A stretch of DNA of 64,000 bases from Microbispora bryophytorum (GCF_006874465.1 NZ_VIRL01000006.1:124001-188000); one strand, 5' to 3'; numbered from the stretch's first letter, positions 17,131 through 26,408 are shown. Numbers and translations: made by a program. Notes: generated from the letters alone by a model not told the origin.

Positions 17131-19518
17131 TCAGGACCGGCCACCCGCCTGGCGTGCGGCCATCCAGGCGGCGATCTGGGCCCGGGAGGCGAAACCGAGT
17201 TTGTCCAGGGTGTGCTCGACGTGGCCCTCCACGGTGCGCTGCGAGATGACGAGGGCGGAGGCGATCTCCTTGTTGCTCCGTCCCTGGGCGATCAGCTCGG
17301 CGATCTCCTGCTCACGCCGGGTGAGAGGGGACGGCTCGACCGCCGAGACCGCCGTCGCGGGGCCACCGGGCGGCGTGGGCCAGGCCTCCGCGACCGCCTC
17401 GTCCGCGTGCGCGGGCCCGCCCTCGGCCCGCTCGCCGAGTGCCTCCTCGATCGCCTCGTCCGTCGTCAGCCGGTTGCCCCTGCGGAGCTCGCGGCTCAGG
17501 GCCCGGTCGCCCAGGCTCGCACGGAGACTGGCGAGGCACCGCTCGTGGAACTCGGCGAACCGCTTGTCGCGGCACGGCGCCATGCCCACAGAACGGCCGA
17601 TCTCCTCCGATACCGCGAGCAGCCGGGCGGCGCAGGGGTGACGGCCTTCGCACGTCTCCACCCAGGCGATCACCTCCAGATTCGTCGCGATGTTCATCCG
17701 GTCGCCCAGGTCCCGGGCGAGCAGGAGGGATCCGCGTGCCATCTCCAGCGCGCGGGCGTTCTCCCCGCCCTGCCACAGATGGATGGCGAAGATCGTGTGC
17801 ACCCAGGCCCGGCCGGAGCACTCGCCGTGGGCCTCGGTCAGCGCGAGAGCGCGCTCGAACAACTCCGTGGCGCGGGGCCGGTCGCCGAGGTAGCCGACGC
17901 TGGCCGCCAGCGTGATGAGGGCGATCAGCAGGCCGCTCAGGTTGCCGACGGCCTCCTCCTCCACGACCGCCCGTTCCAGCAGCGGGGTCGCCTTGGCGTA
18001 GTCGCCGCAGTAGTGCTCCGCCATCCCGGCGATCAGGGACGTCTGGGCGAGGGCTCCCGGGTCGCCCAGCCTCTCGGCGAGCGCCCGGCTCTCGGCCAGC
18101 AGGTGCCGGCCCCTGTCGGTGTCGCCCTGTGTGAAGACCAGCTCCGCGTCGGCGCACAGCGCCAGCGCCCGCAGGACGGTGGGCTCGGGCGCCGCCCACA
18201 GCATGCGGTCCAGCCAGTGGCGGCCCTCGTTGTAGTACGCGTTGGCCAGCCAGCAGGGGTCGGTCAGGCAGAGGGCCATCAGCAGCCCGGCCTCCGTCTC
18301 GCAGGGCTCCTGCAGGCAGAAGTCCATCGCGGCGCGCAGGTGCGCCTGCTCCAGATCGAGCCGCCTGGACCAGAGGAACTGGTGGGGGCCGAACCACTCG
18401 GCGGCGGCCTGCCGCGCCAGCAGGAGATAGTGATCCCGGTGCCTGCGCTGGAGCGACCGGCGCTCCGGCCCGCCGAGCCGCTTGCGGCCGAACTCGCGCA
18501 GGGTGTCGAGCATGCGGTAGCGGACCGTGCCGGAGAGCTCCTCGCGCAGCAGCAGCGACTTGTCCAGCAGCGCGTCGAGCAGGTCGAGCACGTCGTCCCG
18601 TTCGATGCCGCCGCCGGTGCACACCGCCTCGACGGCGTCGAGGTCGAAGTGAGAGGGGAAGATCGACATCCGGGTCCACAGCGTCCGCTCGGCGCCGGGC
18701 AGCAACTGGAAGCTCCAGTCGACCAGCGCGTGCAGGGTCTGCTGACGCGGCACCGCCGCACTGCTGCCCCCGGTGAGCATGCGGTAGCGGTCGCGCAGGC
18801 GCTCGACAAGCGCGTTCACCGACAGGACCCGCAGCCGCACCGCGGCGAGCTCGATGGCCAGGGGGATGCCGTCGAGCTGGCGGCACAGCTCGACGACGGC
18901 CTCCTGGTTGTCCTCCGTGACGGTGAAGCCGGGCAGGACCGCCGCCGCCCGCTCCGTCAGCAGACTGATGCCGTCGTACAGCTCCAGTGACCTGCGGCTG
19001 AGCGGCCGGTCGGGCTCCGGGACGGGCAGCGGGCAGATCTTCATCTGGTGCTCGCCCGTGATGCCGAGAGACTGTCGGCTCGTCGCGAGGATGCGCAGCT
19101 CGGGAGCCGCGCGCAGGAGCCGGTCGGCGAGCACGGCACAGGCGTCACGCAGGTGCTCGCAGTTGTCCAGCACGAGCAGGGTCCGCTGTGAGGACAGCAC
19201 CTGCTCCAGCGCGTCCATCGGGCAGGGCGCCGACTCGTCCCGCACGCCCATGGTCGCCGTCACCGTCTCCGCGACGAGCGCGGGATCGGTGACGGTGCTG
19301 AGGTCCACCAGCCAGACGCTGTCGAACGCGCGGCGCTGCTCGGCGGCCGCCCGCAGGGCCAGCCGGGTCTTGCCGACACCGCCCACGCCCGTGAGCGTCA
19401 CCAGGCGCGAGGCCGAAAGCAGCCGCCTGATCTCGGCCAGCTCACGCCTGCGGCCGACGAAACTCGTCAAGTCGGCAGGAAGATTGCCGACCTGTCGTGT
19501 CACCGCCCCCGCGACCAC
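17131..19518 (-). CDS. ATPase-TPR-LuxR transcriptional regulator
   Basis: Encodes 795 aa. It starts with the family phrase NLPADLTSFVGR, then an NB-ARC-like STAND ATPase: Walker A GVGGVGKTR (about 44-52), Walker B LLVLDNCEHL, and sensor TSRQSLGITGE. A winged helix/TPR-like helical region (about 300-700) follows, then a C-terminal LuxR HTH (LTRREQEIAELIAQGRSNKEIA). Such STAND regulators switch on target promoters when ATP and a ligand drive assembly. The GTG at 19518 follows TAGCGT after 6 nt, with TTGACC 18 bp further up, so a leaderless transcript is likely. Targets unknown. Confidence 0.9.
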   Translation of the reverse strand: MVAGAVTRQVGNLPADLTSFVGRRRELAEIRRLLSASRLVTLTGVGGVGKTRLALRAAAEQRRAFDSVWLVDLSTVTDPALVAETVTATMGVRDESAPCPMDALEQVLSSQRTLLVLDNCEHLRDACAVLADRLLRAAPELRILATSRQSLGITGEHQMKICPLPVPEPDRPLSRRSLELYDGISLLTERAAAVLPGFTVTEDNQEAVVELCRQLDGIPLAIELAAVRLRVLSVNALVERLRDRYRMLTGGSSAAVPRQQTLHALVDWSFQLLPGAERTLWTRMSIFPSHFDLDAVEAVCTGGGIERDDVLDLLDALLDKSLLLREELSGTVRYRMLDTLREFGRKRLGGPERRSLQRRHRDHYLLLARQAAAEWFGPHQFLWSRRLDLEQAHLRAAMDFCLQEPCETEAGLLMALCLTDPCWLANAYYNEGRHWLDRMLWAAPEPTVLRALALCADAELVFTQGDTDRGRHLLAESRALAERLGDPGALAQTSLIAGMAEHYCGDYAKATPLLERAVVEEEAVGNLSGLLIALITLAASVGYLGDRPRATELFERALALTEAHGECSGRAWVHTIFAIHLWQGGENARALEMARGSLLLARDLGDRMNIATNLEVIAWVETCEGRHPCAARLLAVSEEIGRSVGMAPCRDKRFAEFHERCLASLRASLGDRALSRELRRGNRLTTDEAIEEALGERAEGGPAHADEAVAEAWPTPPGGPATAVSAVEPSPLTRREQEIAELIAQGRSNKEIASALVISQRTVEGHVEHTLDKLGFASRAQIAAWMAARQAGGRS

Positions 19519-19524
19519 CTCCTC

Positions 19525-19554
19525 ACGCTAAGCGGCCACGAAGTCCCCGGTCAA
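19525..19554 (-). promoter_or_regulatory. promoter of the ATPase-LuxR gene
   Basis: On the minus strand TTGACC (19554-19549) is followed after 18 bp by TAGCGT (19530-19525) and after 6 nt by the GTG start. This matches a housekeeping-type actinobacterial promoter with a leaderless start. Confidence 0.55.
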
Positions 19555-19587
19555 TTCCGCGTTCGACGCGGGGCGCCGCGTCGTATG

Positions 19588-19616
19588 GTGACCGACGCGC
19601 GTGGAGCGCCTACTCT
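19588..19616 (+). promoter_or_regulatory. promoter of the DUF1707 gene
   Basis: GTGACC (19588-19593), a 17-bp spacer, TACTCT (19611-19616), then 7 nt to the GTG at 19624. It diverges from the LuxR-gene promoter within about 60 bp, so the two may be co-regulated. Confidence 0.5.
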
Positions 19617-19623
19617 CGATGGT

Positions 19624-20271
19624 GTGAGCAGCAGCGAGTCCTCAGCCGTGAAGTGGATCTCCGCCTTCCTCTCGCCGCGCACCCCGGACACGCCCGACCC
19701 CTCCTCACTGCGGGCCTCGGACGCCGATCGGGAGCGCATCGTCACGGTGCTCGTGGACGCCGTCACCGACGGGCGGCTCACGCCGCTGGAGCACGAGGAA
19801 CGCGTGGAGCGCGTCTGGGCCGCGCGTACCCTCGGCGAGCTGGCCGAGCTGACCGTGGACCTGCTGCCGCCCGAGAGCCAGCCCTTCCGGGTGGACAGCC
19901 GTCCCGTCACCGCCTTCTTCCGTACGGAGACCCGCGGCGGCCGGTGGGTCGTGCCCTCCGAGGTGCCGGTGACGTCCCTGGGCGGCACGGTCACGATGGA
20001 CCTGTGCGAGGCGCTGCTCCAGTCGCGGCACGTGGTGGTGCAGCTCGCCGTCATGGCCGGCACGGTCAACCTCACGGTTCCCGAGGGCGTGCGGATCGTG
20101 ACCGCCCCCGACGCCCGCGTCCGGTCGCTCAGGAACGAGGTGCGGCTCCCGCCGGGCGCGACCGGCTTCGCGCCGGACGCGCCCGTCATCGAGCTCGCCG
20201 GGTTCGTCTTCGGCGGCAAGGTCGTCGCCCGCTCGCCGAAGCGACCCCGCCGCCGCCTGTTCGGGCGCTAG
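19624..20271 (+). CDS. DUF1707 (SHOCT-like) domain protein
   Basis: Encodes 215 aa from the GTG start. The DUF1707 domain (LRASDADRERIVTVLVDAV...LTPLEHEERVERVWAARTLGEL, about 20-75) is followed by a beta-rich C-terminal part with hydrophobic and Val/Gly-rich strands, like DUF2154/LiaF-type cell-wall-active proteins. I chose GTG 19624 over ATG 19585 because a promoter (GTGACC-17-TACTCT) lies between them and gives a leaderless start. DUF1707 proteins are common in actinomycetes, but I know of no established biochemical function. Confidence 0.8.
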   Translation: MSSSESSAVKWISAFLSPRTPDTPDPSSLRASDADRERIVTVLVDAVTDGRLTPLEHEERVERVWAARTLGELAELTVDLLPPESQPFRVDSRPVTAFFRTETRGGRWVVPSEVPVTSLGGTVTMDLCEALLQSRHVVVQLAVMAGTVNLTVPEGVRIVTAPDARVRSLRNEVRLPPGATGFAPDAPVIELAGFVFGGKVVARSPKRPRRRLFGR

Positions 20272-20289
20272 ACAGCGGTCTGATCGTCG

Positions 20290-21318
20290 CTACACCGCCG
20301 TGTCGAAGTTGATGGCGCTGTAGGCGCCGAGCTTCCAGAGCTGATGCTCGCTCTCGATCTTGCGGATCGTGCCCGACCGTCCCCGCATGACAAGGGAGTG
20401 CGTGACCGCCGCCCCGCCCTGGAACCGCACGCCGTGCATCAGTTCGCCGTCGGTGATGCCGGTCGCGGCGAAGAACACGTCGTCGGAGCGTACGAGGTCG
20501 TCGATGGTGAGCACCTGGCCGAGGTCGAGCCCGGCGTCGAGGGCCTTGAGGCGCTCCTCCTCGTCTCGCGGCCAGAGCCTGCCCTGGATGACGCCGCCCA
20601 TGCACTTGAGCGCGCAGGCGGCGACGATGCCCTCGGGCGTGCCGCCGATGCCGAGCATCAGATCGACACCGGTGCCGTTGCGCGCCGCCATGATCGCGCC
20701 GGCCACGTCGCCGTCGGTGATGAAACGGATCCGGGCGCCCGTCTCCCGGATCTCCTTGACGATCCGCTCGTGCCGGGGCCGGTCGAGGATCACCACGGTG
20801 ACGTCGGACGGCTTGGCGCCCTTGGCCCGCGCCACGGCGCGGACGTTGTCGGCCACCGGGGCGTTGATATCCACATGGTCGGCCGCCTGCGGGCCCGTGA
20901 CGAGCTTCTCCATGTAGAAGACCGCGGACGGGTCGTACATCGAGCCCCGCTCGCCGACCGCGATCACGGAGATCGCGTTGTTCATGCCGAGAGCGCACAG
21001 CCGGGTGCCGTCGATCGGGTCCACGGCCACGTCGCATCCGGGGCCGGTCCCGTCGCCGACCTCCTCGCCGTTGTAGAGCATCGGGGCGTTGTCCTTCTCG
21101 CCCTCGCCGATCACCACGACGCCCTTCATCGAGACCGTGTTGATCAGTTGGCGCATGGCGTTCACGGCGGCGCCGTCCGCCCCGTTCTTGTCGCCGCGTC
21201 CCACCCAGCGCGCGGCCGCCATCGCCGCCGCCTCGGTCACCCTGACCAGTTCCAGGGCCAGGTTGCGGTCGGGTGCGCGTTCCCCCGTCGCCAGAGCGGC
21301 CGGTACGTGATCAGCCAT
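20290..21318 (-). CDS. glpX: class II fructose-1,6-bisphosphatase
   Basis: Encodes 342 aa of the GlpX family: metal/phosphate motifs [21 protein letters not shown], and GIGGTPEG. It hydrolyses fructose-1,6-bisphosphate to fructose-6-phosphate in gluconeogenesis, which would be needed for growth on 3-hydroxybutyrate or TCA acids. Actinomycetes rely on this class as their main FBPase. A ribosome site AAAAGGGG precedes the ATG and is part of a repeated CCTAAAAGGG element. A DUF4245 gene lies nearby on the other strand, a common actinobacterial neighbour. Confidence 0.96.
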   Translation of the reverse strand: MADHVPAALATGERAPDRNLALELVRVTEAAAMAAARWVGRGDKNGADGAAVNAMRQLINTVSMKGVVVIGEGEKDNAPMLYNGEEVGDGTGPGCDVAVDPIDGTRLCALGMNNAISVIAVGERGSMYDPSAVFYMEKLVTGPQAADHVDINAPVADNVRAVARAKGAKPSDVTVVILDRPRHERIVKEIRETGARIRFITDGDVAGAIMAARNGTGVDLMLGIGGTPEGIVAACALKCMGGVIQGRLWPRDEEERLKALDAGLDLGQVLTIDDLVRSDDVFFAATGITDGELMHGVRFQGGAAVTHSLVMRGRSGTIRKIESEHQLWKLGAYSAINFDTAV

Positions 21319-21323
21319 TGGTC

Positions 21324-21349
21324 CCCTTTTAGGTAGGCGCCCTTTTAGG
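21324..21349. promoter_or_regulatory. repeated CCTAAAAGGG element over the glpX ribosome site
   Basis: CCCTTTTAGG occurs at 21324-21333 and again at 21340-21349, 16 bp apart. The distal copy extends to a perfect CCCTAAAAGGG inverted repeat. The proximal copy contains the glpX ribosome-binding site, so a bound protein or RNA fold here could block translation or transcription. Confidence 0.5.
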
Positions 21350-21464
21350 GATCGTAGTTCGAGAAGCCGTTCTTGTCCGATTGGTCTGAACCTGTTGGAC
21401 CAGGTGGGAGGCCATTTGTGAGCGTGGACCCCCGGAACGGACGGGTCGGAGATATCGTCGCCGC

Positions 21465-22058
21465 ATGAGCGGCGACACCGAACGACCAGTGACGACGCGT
21501 ACGTCGGAGCGCGGCGCGGCGACCCGGGGAGCTCTCCTGAACGCCGCCAAGGAGACGTTCATCACGAGCGGCTTCGCCGAGGCGGGCGTCACCGACGTCG
21601 TGGCCAGGGCCGGCGCCAGCGTCGGCAGCCTGTACCACCACTTCTCCGGCAAGGCCGATCTCTACCTGACGCTGTTCGAGGAGTTCCAGAAGCGGCAGAC
21701 CCAGCGCACCCGGCAGGCCGTGCAGGATGCCCGGGCGGAGGGCGAGACCGACCCGATGCCCCAGTTCCTCGCCGCCGCGCGGGCCTACCTGGAGGGCTGC
21801 CTCGCCGAGCGCGATCTCGCCGCGCTCTTCCTGCGCGGCGACGCCCCGCCCGGGTTCGAGGTCATCATGCGCGACCGCCTCCGCCAGTGGGCCCGGCGCA
21901 CCGCCGCGCTGTTCGAGCACGAGGACGCCCTGGTCGTCGTCGTCACCGGCGCCCTGGCGGCCGTCGTGCAGGAGGTCACGCTGTCCGACGACCCGGAGCA
22001 GGCCCGGAAGATGGCCGAGGACGCTCTTCGCATCATCGGCGATATTCGGCACCGGTGA
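21465..22058 (+). CDS. TetR-family transcriptional regulator
   Basis: Encodes 197 aa. The N-terminal TetR HTH (about 18-64) includes [27 protein letters not shown]. The C-terminal ligand/dimer domain is unassigned. It is divergent from glpX across 146 bp that contain ACCTG...CAGGT (about 21387-21402) and CCTAAAAGGG repeats, any of which might be its operator. TATCGT lies 6 nt before the ATG, suggesting a leaderless start. Ligand unknown. Confidence 0.9.
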   Translation: MSGDTERPVTTRTSERGAATRGALLNAAKETFITSGFAEAGVTDVVARAGASVGSLYHHFSGKADLYLTLFEEFQKRQTQRTRQAVQDARAEGETDPMPQFLAAARAYLEGCLAERDLAALFLRGDAPPGFEVIMRDRLRQWARRTAALFEHEDALVVVVTGALAAVVQEVTLSDDPEQARKMAEDALRIIGDIRHR

Positions 22059-22104
22059 CGGCCGGTACGGCCACCGCCCGCTCCACCGACTAATCTCGGA
22101 TCAC

Positions 22105-22653
22105 GTGGGACGATTCACCCAGGGCTTCTACGGCTACGCGTTCGCGCTCTTCGTCTGCCTCGCCGCCGTCGGAGTGTTCCTGCTCATCACGCCGCAGAGC
22201 CGCACCGAGCACATCCCGCGGGTGGACTTCTCGATCGACAAGGTCAACACGGCGCGTGCGGCGCCGTACGATGTCGTCGCCCCGAGCCGGGTGCTGCCCG
22301 ATTGGGTGCCCAACAGCTCGTCGCTGACCCAGAAGAACGACGCCGTGACGTGGCGGCTGGGGTTCGCGACCGCCAAGCGGCAGCACGCCATGCTCGCCCA
22401 GAGCGACGAGAGGCCGGCCGCGGACTTCGTCAACCGCATGGCCAACACCGACAAGCCCGGCGGGAGCCGCCAGATCGACGGCGTGACCTGGGAGGAGCGG
22501 TTCCGCCAGGACAAGAACCAGCGGACTCTGGTCCGGGTCTTCCCCGACCACGCGGTGGTCGTCACCGGAACGGCCGGCTGGGACGAGCTGACCGCCCTCG
22601 CCCGGACTCTCGCGCCGCAGCCCAAGCCCTCGCCGATGCCGTCATCGGGCTGA
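22105..22653 (+). CDS. DUF4245 membrane-anchored protein
   Basis: Encodes 182 aa from GTG 22105. It has a short cytoplasmic N-terminus, one transmembrane helix (about 10-30, FALFVCLAAVGVFLLI), then an extracytoplasmic domain of DUF4245 type (DWVPNSSSLT, WRLGFAT). TAATCT lies 8 nt before the GTG, suggesting a leaderless start. DUF4245 genes commonly sit beside glpX and the exonuclease VII genes in actinobacteria, as here. Function unknown. Its 3' end overlaps the LysR gene by 12 bp, tail to tail. Confidence 0.85.
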   Translation: MGRFTQGFYGYAFALFVCLAAVGVFLLITPQSRTEHIPRVDFSIDKVNTARAAPYDVVAPSRVLPDWVPNSSSLTQKNDAVTWRLGFATAKRQHAMLAQSDERPAADFVNRMANTDKPGGSRQIDGVTWEERFRQDKNQRTLVRVFPDHAVVVTGTAGWDELTALARTLAPQPKPSPMPSSG

Positions 22654-23556
22654 GTCCGGATCGCGGCCGACGGTCTCCAGCAGGTGCGCGACCAGGGGGC
22701 TCGGGTCGTCCGCGCGCCAGCCGACGGCGACCCGGGTGCGTGCGTTGGGCTCGATCGCGCGGAAGGCGACGCCCTTGAGCCGGATGCGCCGGATGCTCGC
22801 CGGGGCCAGACAGACGCCCAGGCCGGTCTCCACGAGTGCGCACGCGGTCTGCCACTCCACCGCGCGCTGCGTGACCCGGGGGGTGAAACCCGCGGCCTCA
22901 CACAGGCCGATGATCTGGTCGTGGAGTCGCGGGCCGGCGTCACGGGGCAGGAGCACGAACGGCTCGTCCGCCAGCCGCACGAGCCGTACGGTCCGCAGGG
23001 CGGCCAGCGGATGGGCGGACGGCAGCACGGCCACGAAGGGCTCGGTGAGCACCGTCCTGAAGGCGAGTCCCGCCCCGTCGGCGTCGTCAGCAGGGGGCTC
23101 GCGCAGCAGGCCGACGTCGATGGCCTTGTCGCGCAGGGCGGCGATCTGCGGCGCCGTGGTCATCTCGCGGATGTCCAGGCGGACACCGGGGAAACGCTCC
23201 CGGAAGCCGCGAAGCAGACCGGGCAGGACGGTCAGGGCGAGGGAGGCGGCGAAGCCGATCCGCAGGCGCCCGGTCCTGCCACTGCCGACGGCCCGCGCGG
23301 CGGCCAGCCCGTCGGCGAGATCGGTGAAGGCGCGCCGGGCGGCGGGCAGCAGTTCGCGGCCCGCCCCGGTCAGGGCGACACGTCCCGGCTCGCGGGTGAA
23401 CAGCGCGTGACCCACCTTGTCCTCCAGGCGGCGGATCTGCTGGCTGAGCGGCGGCTGGGCGATGCCCAGGCGCGCGGCGGCGTGGCCGAAGTGCAGCTCC
23501 TCGGCGAGCACGACGAAGGCGTGCAACTGCGCCAGGGGGAGTTCGGGGCGGTCCAT
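22642..23556 (-). CDS. LysR-family transcriptional regulator
   Basis: Encodes 304 aa: winged HTH (about 8-66, HFGHAAARLGIAQPPLSQQIRRLE) and a periplasmic-binding-like effector domain. Start at ATG 23556 (MDRPELPLAQL), which gives the family's usual length. It is divergent from a RidA-family gene with 73 bp between, the classic LysR layout, so that gene is its most likely target. The gap contains an AT-rich stretch (ATTAGACGTATCGAT) compatible with a T-N11-A LysR box. Effector unknown. Confidence 0.92.
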   Translation of the reverse strand: MDRPELPLAQLHAFVVLAEELHFGHAAARLGIAQPPLSQQIRRLEDKVGHALFTREPGRVALTGAGRELLPAARRAFTDLADGLAAARAVGSGRTGRLRIGFAASLALTVLPGLLRGFRERFPGVRLDIREMTTAPQIAALRDKAIDVGLLREPPADDADGAGLAFRTVLTEPFVAVLPSAHPLAALRTVRLVRLADEPFVLLPRDAGPRLHDQIIGLCEAAGFTPRVTQRAVEWQTACALVETGLGVCLAPASIRRIRLKGVAFRAIEPNARTRVAVGWRADDPSPLVAHLLETVGRDPDSAR

Positions 23557-23591
23557 ACGCACAGAGATATCAGGCCATGCCGGAAGATGTA

Positions 23592-23622
23592 TTAGACGTA
23601 TCGATGGGCGTCGGCCTAGCGT
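23592..23622 (+). promoter_or_regulatory. promoter of the RidA-family gene
   Basis: TTAGAC (23592-23597), a 19-bp spacer, TAGCGT (23617-23622), then 7 nt to the ATG. The -10 hexamer is the same as that of the ATPase-LuxR and sdhC2 genes. The -35 overlaps the candidate LysR box. Confidence 0.45.
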
Positions 23623-23629
23623 TCGGCGC

Positions 23630-24019
23630 ATGACGGAGCGACGCGCGATCCTCGGCGGTTCGACGTTCGAGGAGCAGATCGGCTATGCCCGGGCCGTGGT
23701 GGACGGTGACCGGGTGCACGTTTCCGGGACGACCGGTTTCGACTACACCACCATGACGATCTCGGAGAACGTGGTGGAGCAGGCCGAGCAGTGTCTGCGC
23801 ACCATCGAGGCCGCGCTGGCCGAGGCGGGGTGCGGCTTCGCCGACGTGGTGCGGGTGCGCTACCTGCTGCCCGACCGGGCCGACTTCGAGCCGTGCTGGC
23901 CGATCCTGCGCCGCCGCTTCGGCGACGTGCGGCCGGCGGCCACGATGATGGAGTGCGGTCTGGCCGACCCCCGCATGAAGATCGAGATCGAGGTCGACGC
24001 GCGGCGGCCCGGCGTCTGA
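23630..24019 (+). CDS. RidA-family protein
   Basis: Encodes a 129-aa YjgF/YER057c/UK114 (RidA) domain protein: VSGTTGFDY, QCLRTIEAALAEAG, DVVRVRYLL, and a C-terminal MKIEIEVDA strand. Archetypal RidA hydrolyses reactive enamine/imine intermediates. The usual Arg of the active site (xRxxVEV) is not obvious here, the local sequence being ATMMECGLADPRMKIEIEV, so this may be a non-archetypal member. It is probably controlled by the divergent LysR protein. The stop codon opens a 15-bp tandem array. Confidence 0.88.
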   Translation: MTERRAILGGSTFEEQIGYARAVVDGDRVHVSGTTGFDYTTMTISENVVEQAEQCLRTIEAALAEAGCGFADVVRVRYLLPDRADFEPCWPILRRRFGDVRPAATMMECGLADPRMKIEIEVDARRPGV

Positions 24020-24060
24020 CGACCCGTGCGCTGACGGCCCGTGCGTTGACGGTCCGTGCG
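24016..24060. repeat. 15-bp tandem array (3 units) starting at the ridA stop codon
   Basis: CTGACGACCCGTGCG, CTGACGGCCCGTGCG and TTGACGGTCCGTGCG are directly adjacent. The first contains the RidA stop. The array lies in the convergent gap between ridA and xseB. Confidence 0.9.
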
Positions 24061-24071
24061 GTCCCGCTGGC

Positions 24072-24119
24072 CACCCGGCAGCTCGCCGCCCTCTGGCACG
24101 CCTGGCCGCCTGCCGGGTG
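24072..24119. terminator. hairpin between ridA and xseB
   Basis: CACCCGGCAG (24072-24081) pairs perfectly with CTGCCGGGTG (24110-24119). The 28-nt interior is GC-rich. It abuts the xseB stop and could terminate transcription from both converging genes. There is no T-tract. Confidence 0.5.
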
Positions 24120-24413
24120 TCAGAAGGGCGCCTCCTCGGGGCCGTTCGGCTGGGGCTCCTGGCGCTGGGCCATCGCGGCCGCCAGCTTCGCGCGGGCGCC
24201 CTGGAGCCACTCCTCGCAGATCGCCGCCAGCCGCTCTCCCCGCTCCCACAGCTCTATCGACTGCTCCAGCGTGAGCCCGCCTGTCTCCAGACGACGCACC
24301 ACGTCGGTCAGCTCCTCGCGGGCCTGCTCGTACGACGGGGTCTGCCCGTCCGGCGGGGCCTGCCTGTCCGGCGGGGTCTTCTTGCCCCGCGGGGTCTGCC
24401 TGTCCTCAGCCAC
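24120..24413 (-). CDS. xseB: exodeoxyribonuclease VII small subunit
   Basis: Encodes 97 aa from GTG 24413. The conserved XseB core (SYEQAREELTDVVRRLETGGLTLEQSIELWERGERLA) is a helical hairpin that binds XseA to form exonuclease VII, which degrades single-stranded DNA to oligonucleotides. The N-terminal 25 residues are a Pro/Gln/Lys repeat (PPDRQAPPDGQ). Normally the gene directly follows xseA. Here asnB lies between them on the opposite strand, about 2 kb away, so the subunits are probably not co-transcribed. Confidence 0.93.
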   Translation of the reverse strand: MAEDRQTPRGKKTPPDRQAPPDGQTPSYEQAREELTDVVRRLETGGLTLEQSIELWERGERLAAICEEWLQGARAKLAAAMAQRQEPQPNGPEEAPF

Positions 24414-24547
24414 GTCCCCACCTTAGAGGCCGGAACCGACACTCTGCGGCCTCTTAGGCGTGTCCTGTTTGGGCATAAAACTGAGGCTTTGTCCGTTACT
24501 TAGAGGTACTAACCATATTCGGGGGCGATGATCGGGGGGTCATCCTT

Positions 24548-26389
24548 ATGTGTGGAATCAGCGGCTGGGTGGACTACGGGCGCGATCTTCGTGGCGAGCG
24601 GGAGACCGTGCAGGCCATGACGGACACGATGGTGTGCCGCGGCCCTGACGCCGAGGGGATGTGGCTCGCTCCGCACGCCGCGTTCGGCCACCGGCGGCTG
24701 GCCATCATCGACATCGAGGGCGGGCGCCAGCCGATGGTCGCCGACGCCGGTGGCGACGACGTGGCCGCGCTCACCTACAGCGGCGAGGTCTACAACTTCA
24801 GGGAACTGCGCGCCGAGCTCACCCGGCGCGGGCGCCGGTTCCGGACCCAGAGCGACACCGAGGTCGTCCTGGAGGCCTACCTCGAATGGGGCGAGGACTT
24901 CGTCTCCCGCCTCAACGGCATGTACGCCTTCGCCATCTGGGACGCGCGCCGCGAGGAACTGCTGCTCGTACGCGACCGCATGGGAATCAAGCCCCTGTAC
25001 TACTACCCGACGCGGGGCGGGGTGCTGTTCGGCTCCGAGCCCAAGGCCATCCTGGTCAACCCGCTCGCCGAGCGGGTGATCGACGCCGACGGCCTGCGCG
25101 AGATCCTGGCCTTCGTCAAGACGCCCGAGAACGGCGTCTTCCGGGGGATGCACGAGGTGCGTCCCGGCCAGGTGGTGAAGGTGCGGCGCGAGGGTCTGAG
25201 CAAGCGCCGCTACTGGCAGCTGGAGGCCCGCGAGCACACCGACGACCTGCAGACCACCATCAGGACCGTGCGGGAGCTGCTCGACGACATCATCGAACGG
25301 CAGCTCATCTCCGACGTGCCGCTGTGCACGCTGCTGTCCGGCGGGCTCGACTCCAGCGCGGTCACCGCGCTCGCGGCCCGCGCGCTGGCCGACGAGGGAG
25401 GGGTGCGCTCGTTCTCGGTCGACTTCGCCGGCTACAGCGAGAACTTCCAGGCCGACGACATGCGCGACACCCCGGACACGCCGTACGTCCACGACGTCGT
25501 GCGGCACGTCGGCTCCGACCACACGGACATCGTGCTGGACTCGGCCGACCTCATGGACCCCGCAGTGCGTGCGGCCGTCCTGCGGGCGAGGGACCTCCCG
25601 CTCGGCATCGGCGACATGGACACCTCGCTCTACCTGCTCTTCAAGGCGATCAGGGGACACTCGACGGTGGCGCTGTCGGGGGAGTCCGCCGACGAGGTGT
25701 TCGGCGGCTACCGGTGGTTCCACGATCCCGAGGCGGTCAACTCCGGCACCTTCCCGTGGCTCGCCATGCGGGGCCAGGCGGGCCTGTCCACCCGGGGCGA
25801 GTTCCTGAACGAGGAACTGCTGCGCAAGCTCGACATCCCCGCCTACCGCGCGGACAGCTACCAGCGGGCGCTGGCCGAGGTGCCCCGGGTGCCGGGGGAG
25901 ACCGGGCTGCAGCAGCGGATGCGGGAGATCAGCTACCTGCACCTGACCCGGTTCGTCCAGATCCTGCTCGACCGCAAGGACCGCATGAGCATGGCCGTCG
26001 GCCTGGAGGTCCGGGTGCCGTTCTGCGACCACCGCCTGGTCGAGTACGTCTTCAACGCGCCCTGGGCCATGAAGACCTTCGACGGGCACGAGAAGAGCCT
26101 GCTGCGCGCGGCGACGGCCGACGTGCTGCCCCGGTCGGTGGTCGAGCGCCGCAAGGTGCCGTACCCCTCGACGCAGGACCCGGCGTACGAGCGCGCGCTG
26201 CGTGCCGAGGTGACCCGCGTGCTCGCCGGAGACTCGGCCATCGGCTGCCTGGTGGACGCGGACAAGGTGCGCACCATGCTCGACCAGCCCATGGGCGCGG
26301 TCAGCCTGCAGGGCGCCCGGACGTCGCTGGAGGGCATCCTGCAGATCAACGCCTGGCTCGGCGACTACGACGTGCGTCTCGCGATCTGA
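24548..26389 (+). CDS. asnB: asparagine synthase (glutamine-hydrolysing)
   Basis: Encodes 613 aa. The N-terminal glutaminase domain has nucleophile Cys 2 (MCGISGW), RGPD and YSGEVYNF. The C-terminal synthetase has the PP-loop LSGGLDSS (263-270), SGESADEVFGGY, and VPFCDHRLVEY. It makes asparagine from aspartate, glutamine and ATP. A run of G (GGGGGG) about 10 nt upstream serves as ribosome site, and the 100 bp before it are AT-richer than the surroundings. It sits between xseB and xseA and is read against both, so it looks inserted into the exonuclease VII locus. Some homologues act in secondary metabolism, but no such genes are nearby. Confidence 0.95.
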   Translation: MCGISGWVDYGRDLRGERETVQAMTDTMVCRGPDAEGMWLAPHAAFGHRRLAIIDIEGGRQPMVADAGGDDVAALTYSGEVYNFRELRAELTRRGRRFRTQSDTEVVLEAYLEWGEDFVSRLNGMYAFAIWDARREELLLVRDRMGIKPLYYYPTRGGVLFGSEPKAILVNPLAERVIDADGLREILAFVKTPENGVFRGMHEVRPGQVVKVRREGLSKRRYWQLEAREHTDDLQTTIRTVRELLDDIIERQLISDVPLCTLLSGGLDSSAVTALAARALADEGGVRSFSVDFAGYSENFQADDMRDTPDTPYVHDVVRHVGSDHTDIVLDSADLMDPAVRAAVLRARDLPLGIGDMDTSLYLLFKAIRGHSTVALSGESADEVFGGYRWFHDPEAVNSGTFPWLAMRGQAGLSTRGEFLNEELLRKLDIPAYRADSYQRALAEVPRVPGETGLQQRMREISYLHLTRFVQILLDRKDRMSMAVGLEVRVPFCDHRLVEYVFNAPWAMKTFDGHEKSLLRAATADVLPRSVVERRKVPYPSTQDPAYERALRAEVTRVLAGDSAIGCLVDADKVRTMLDQPMGAVSLQGARTSLEGILQINAWLGDYDVRLAI

Positions 26390-26408
26390 CCCGCCGCGGC
26401 CCGCGGCC

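Noticed and set aside
19585-19623. ATG 19585 as the DUF1707 start
   Set aside because: A promoter-like GTGACC-17-TACTCT lies between it and GTG 19624, so the ATG would be upstream of transcription.
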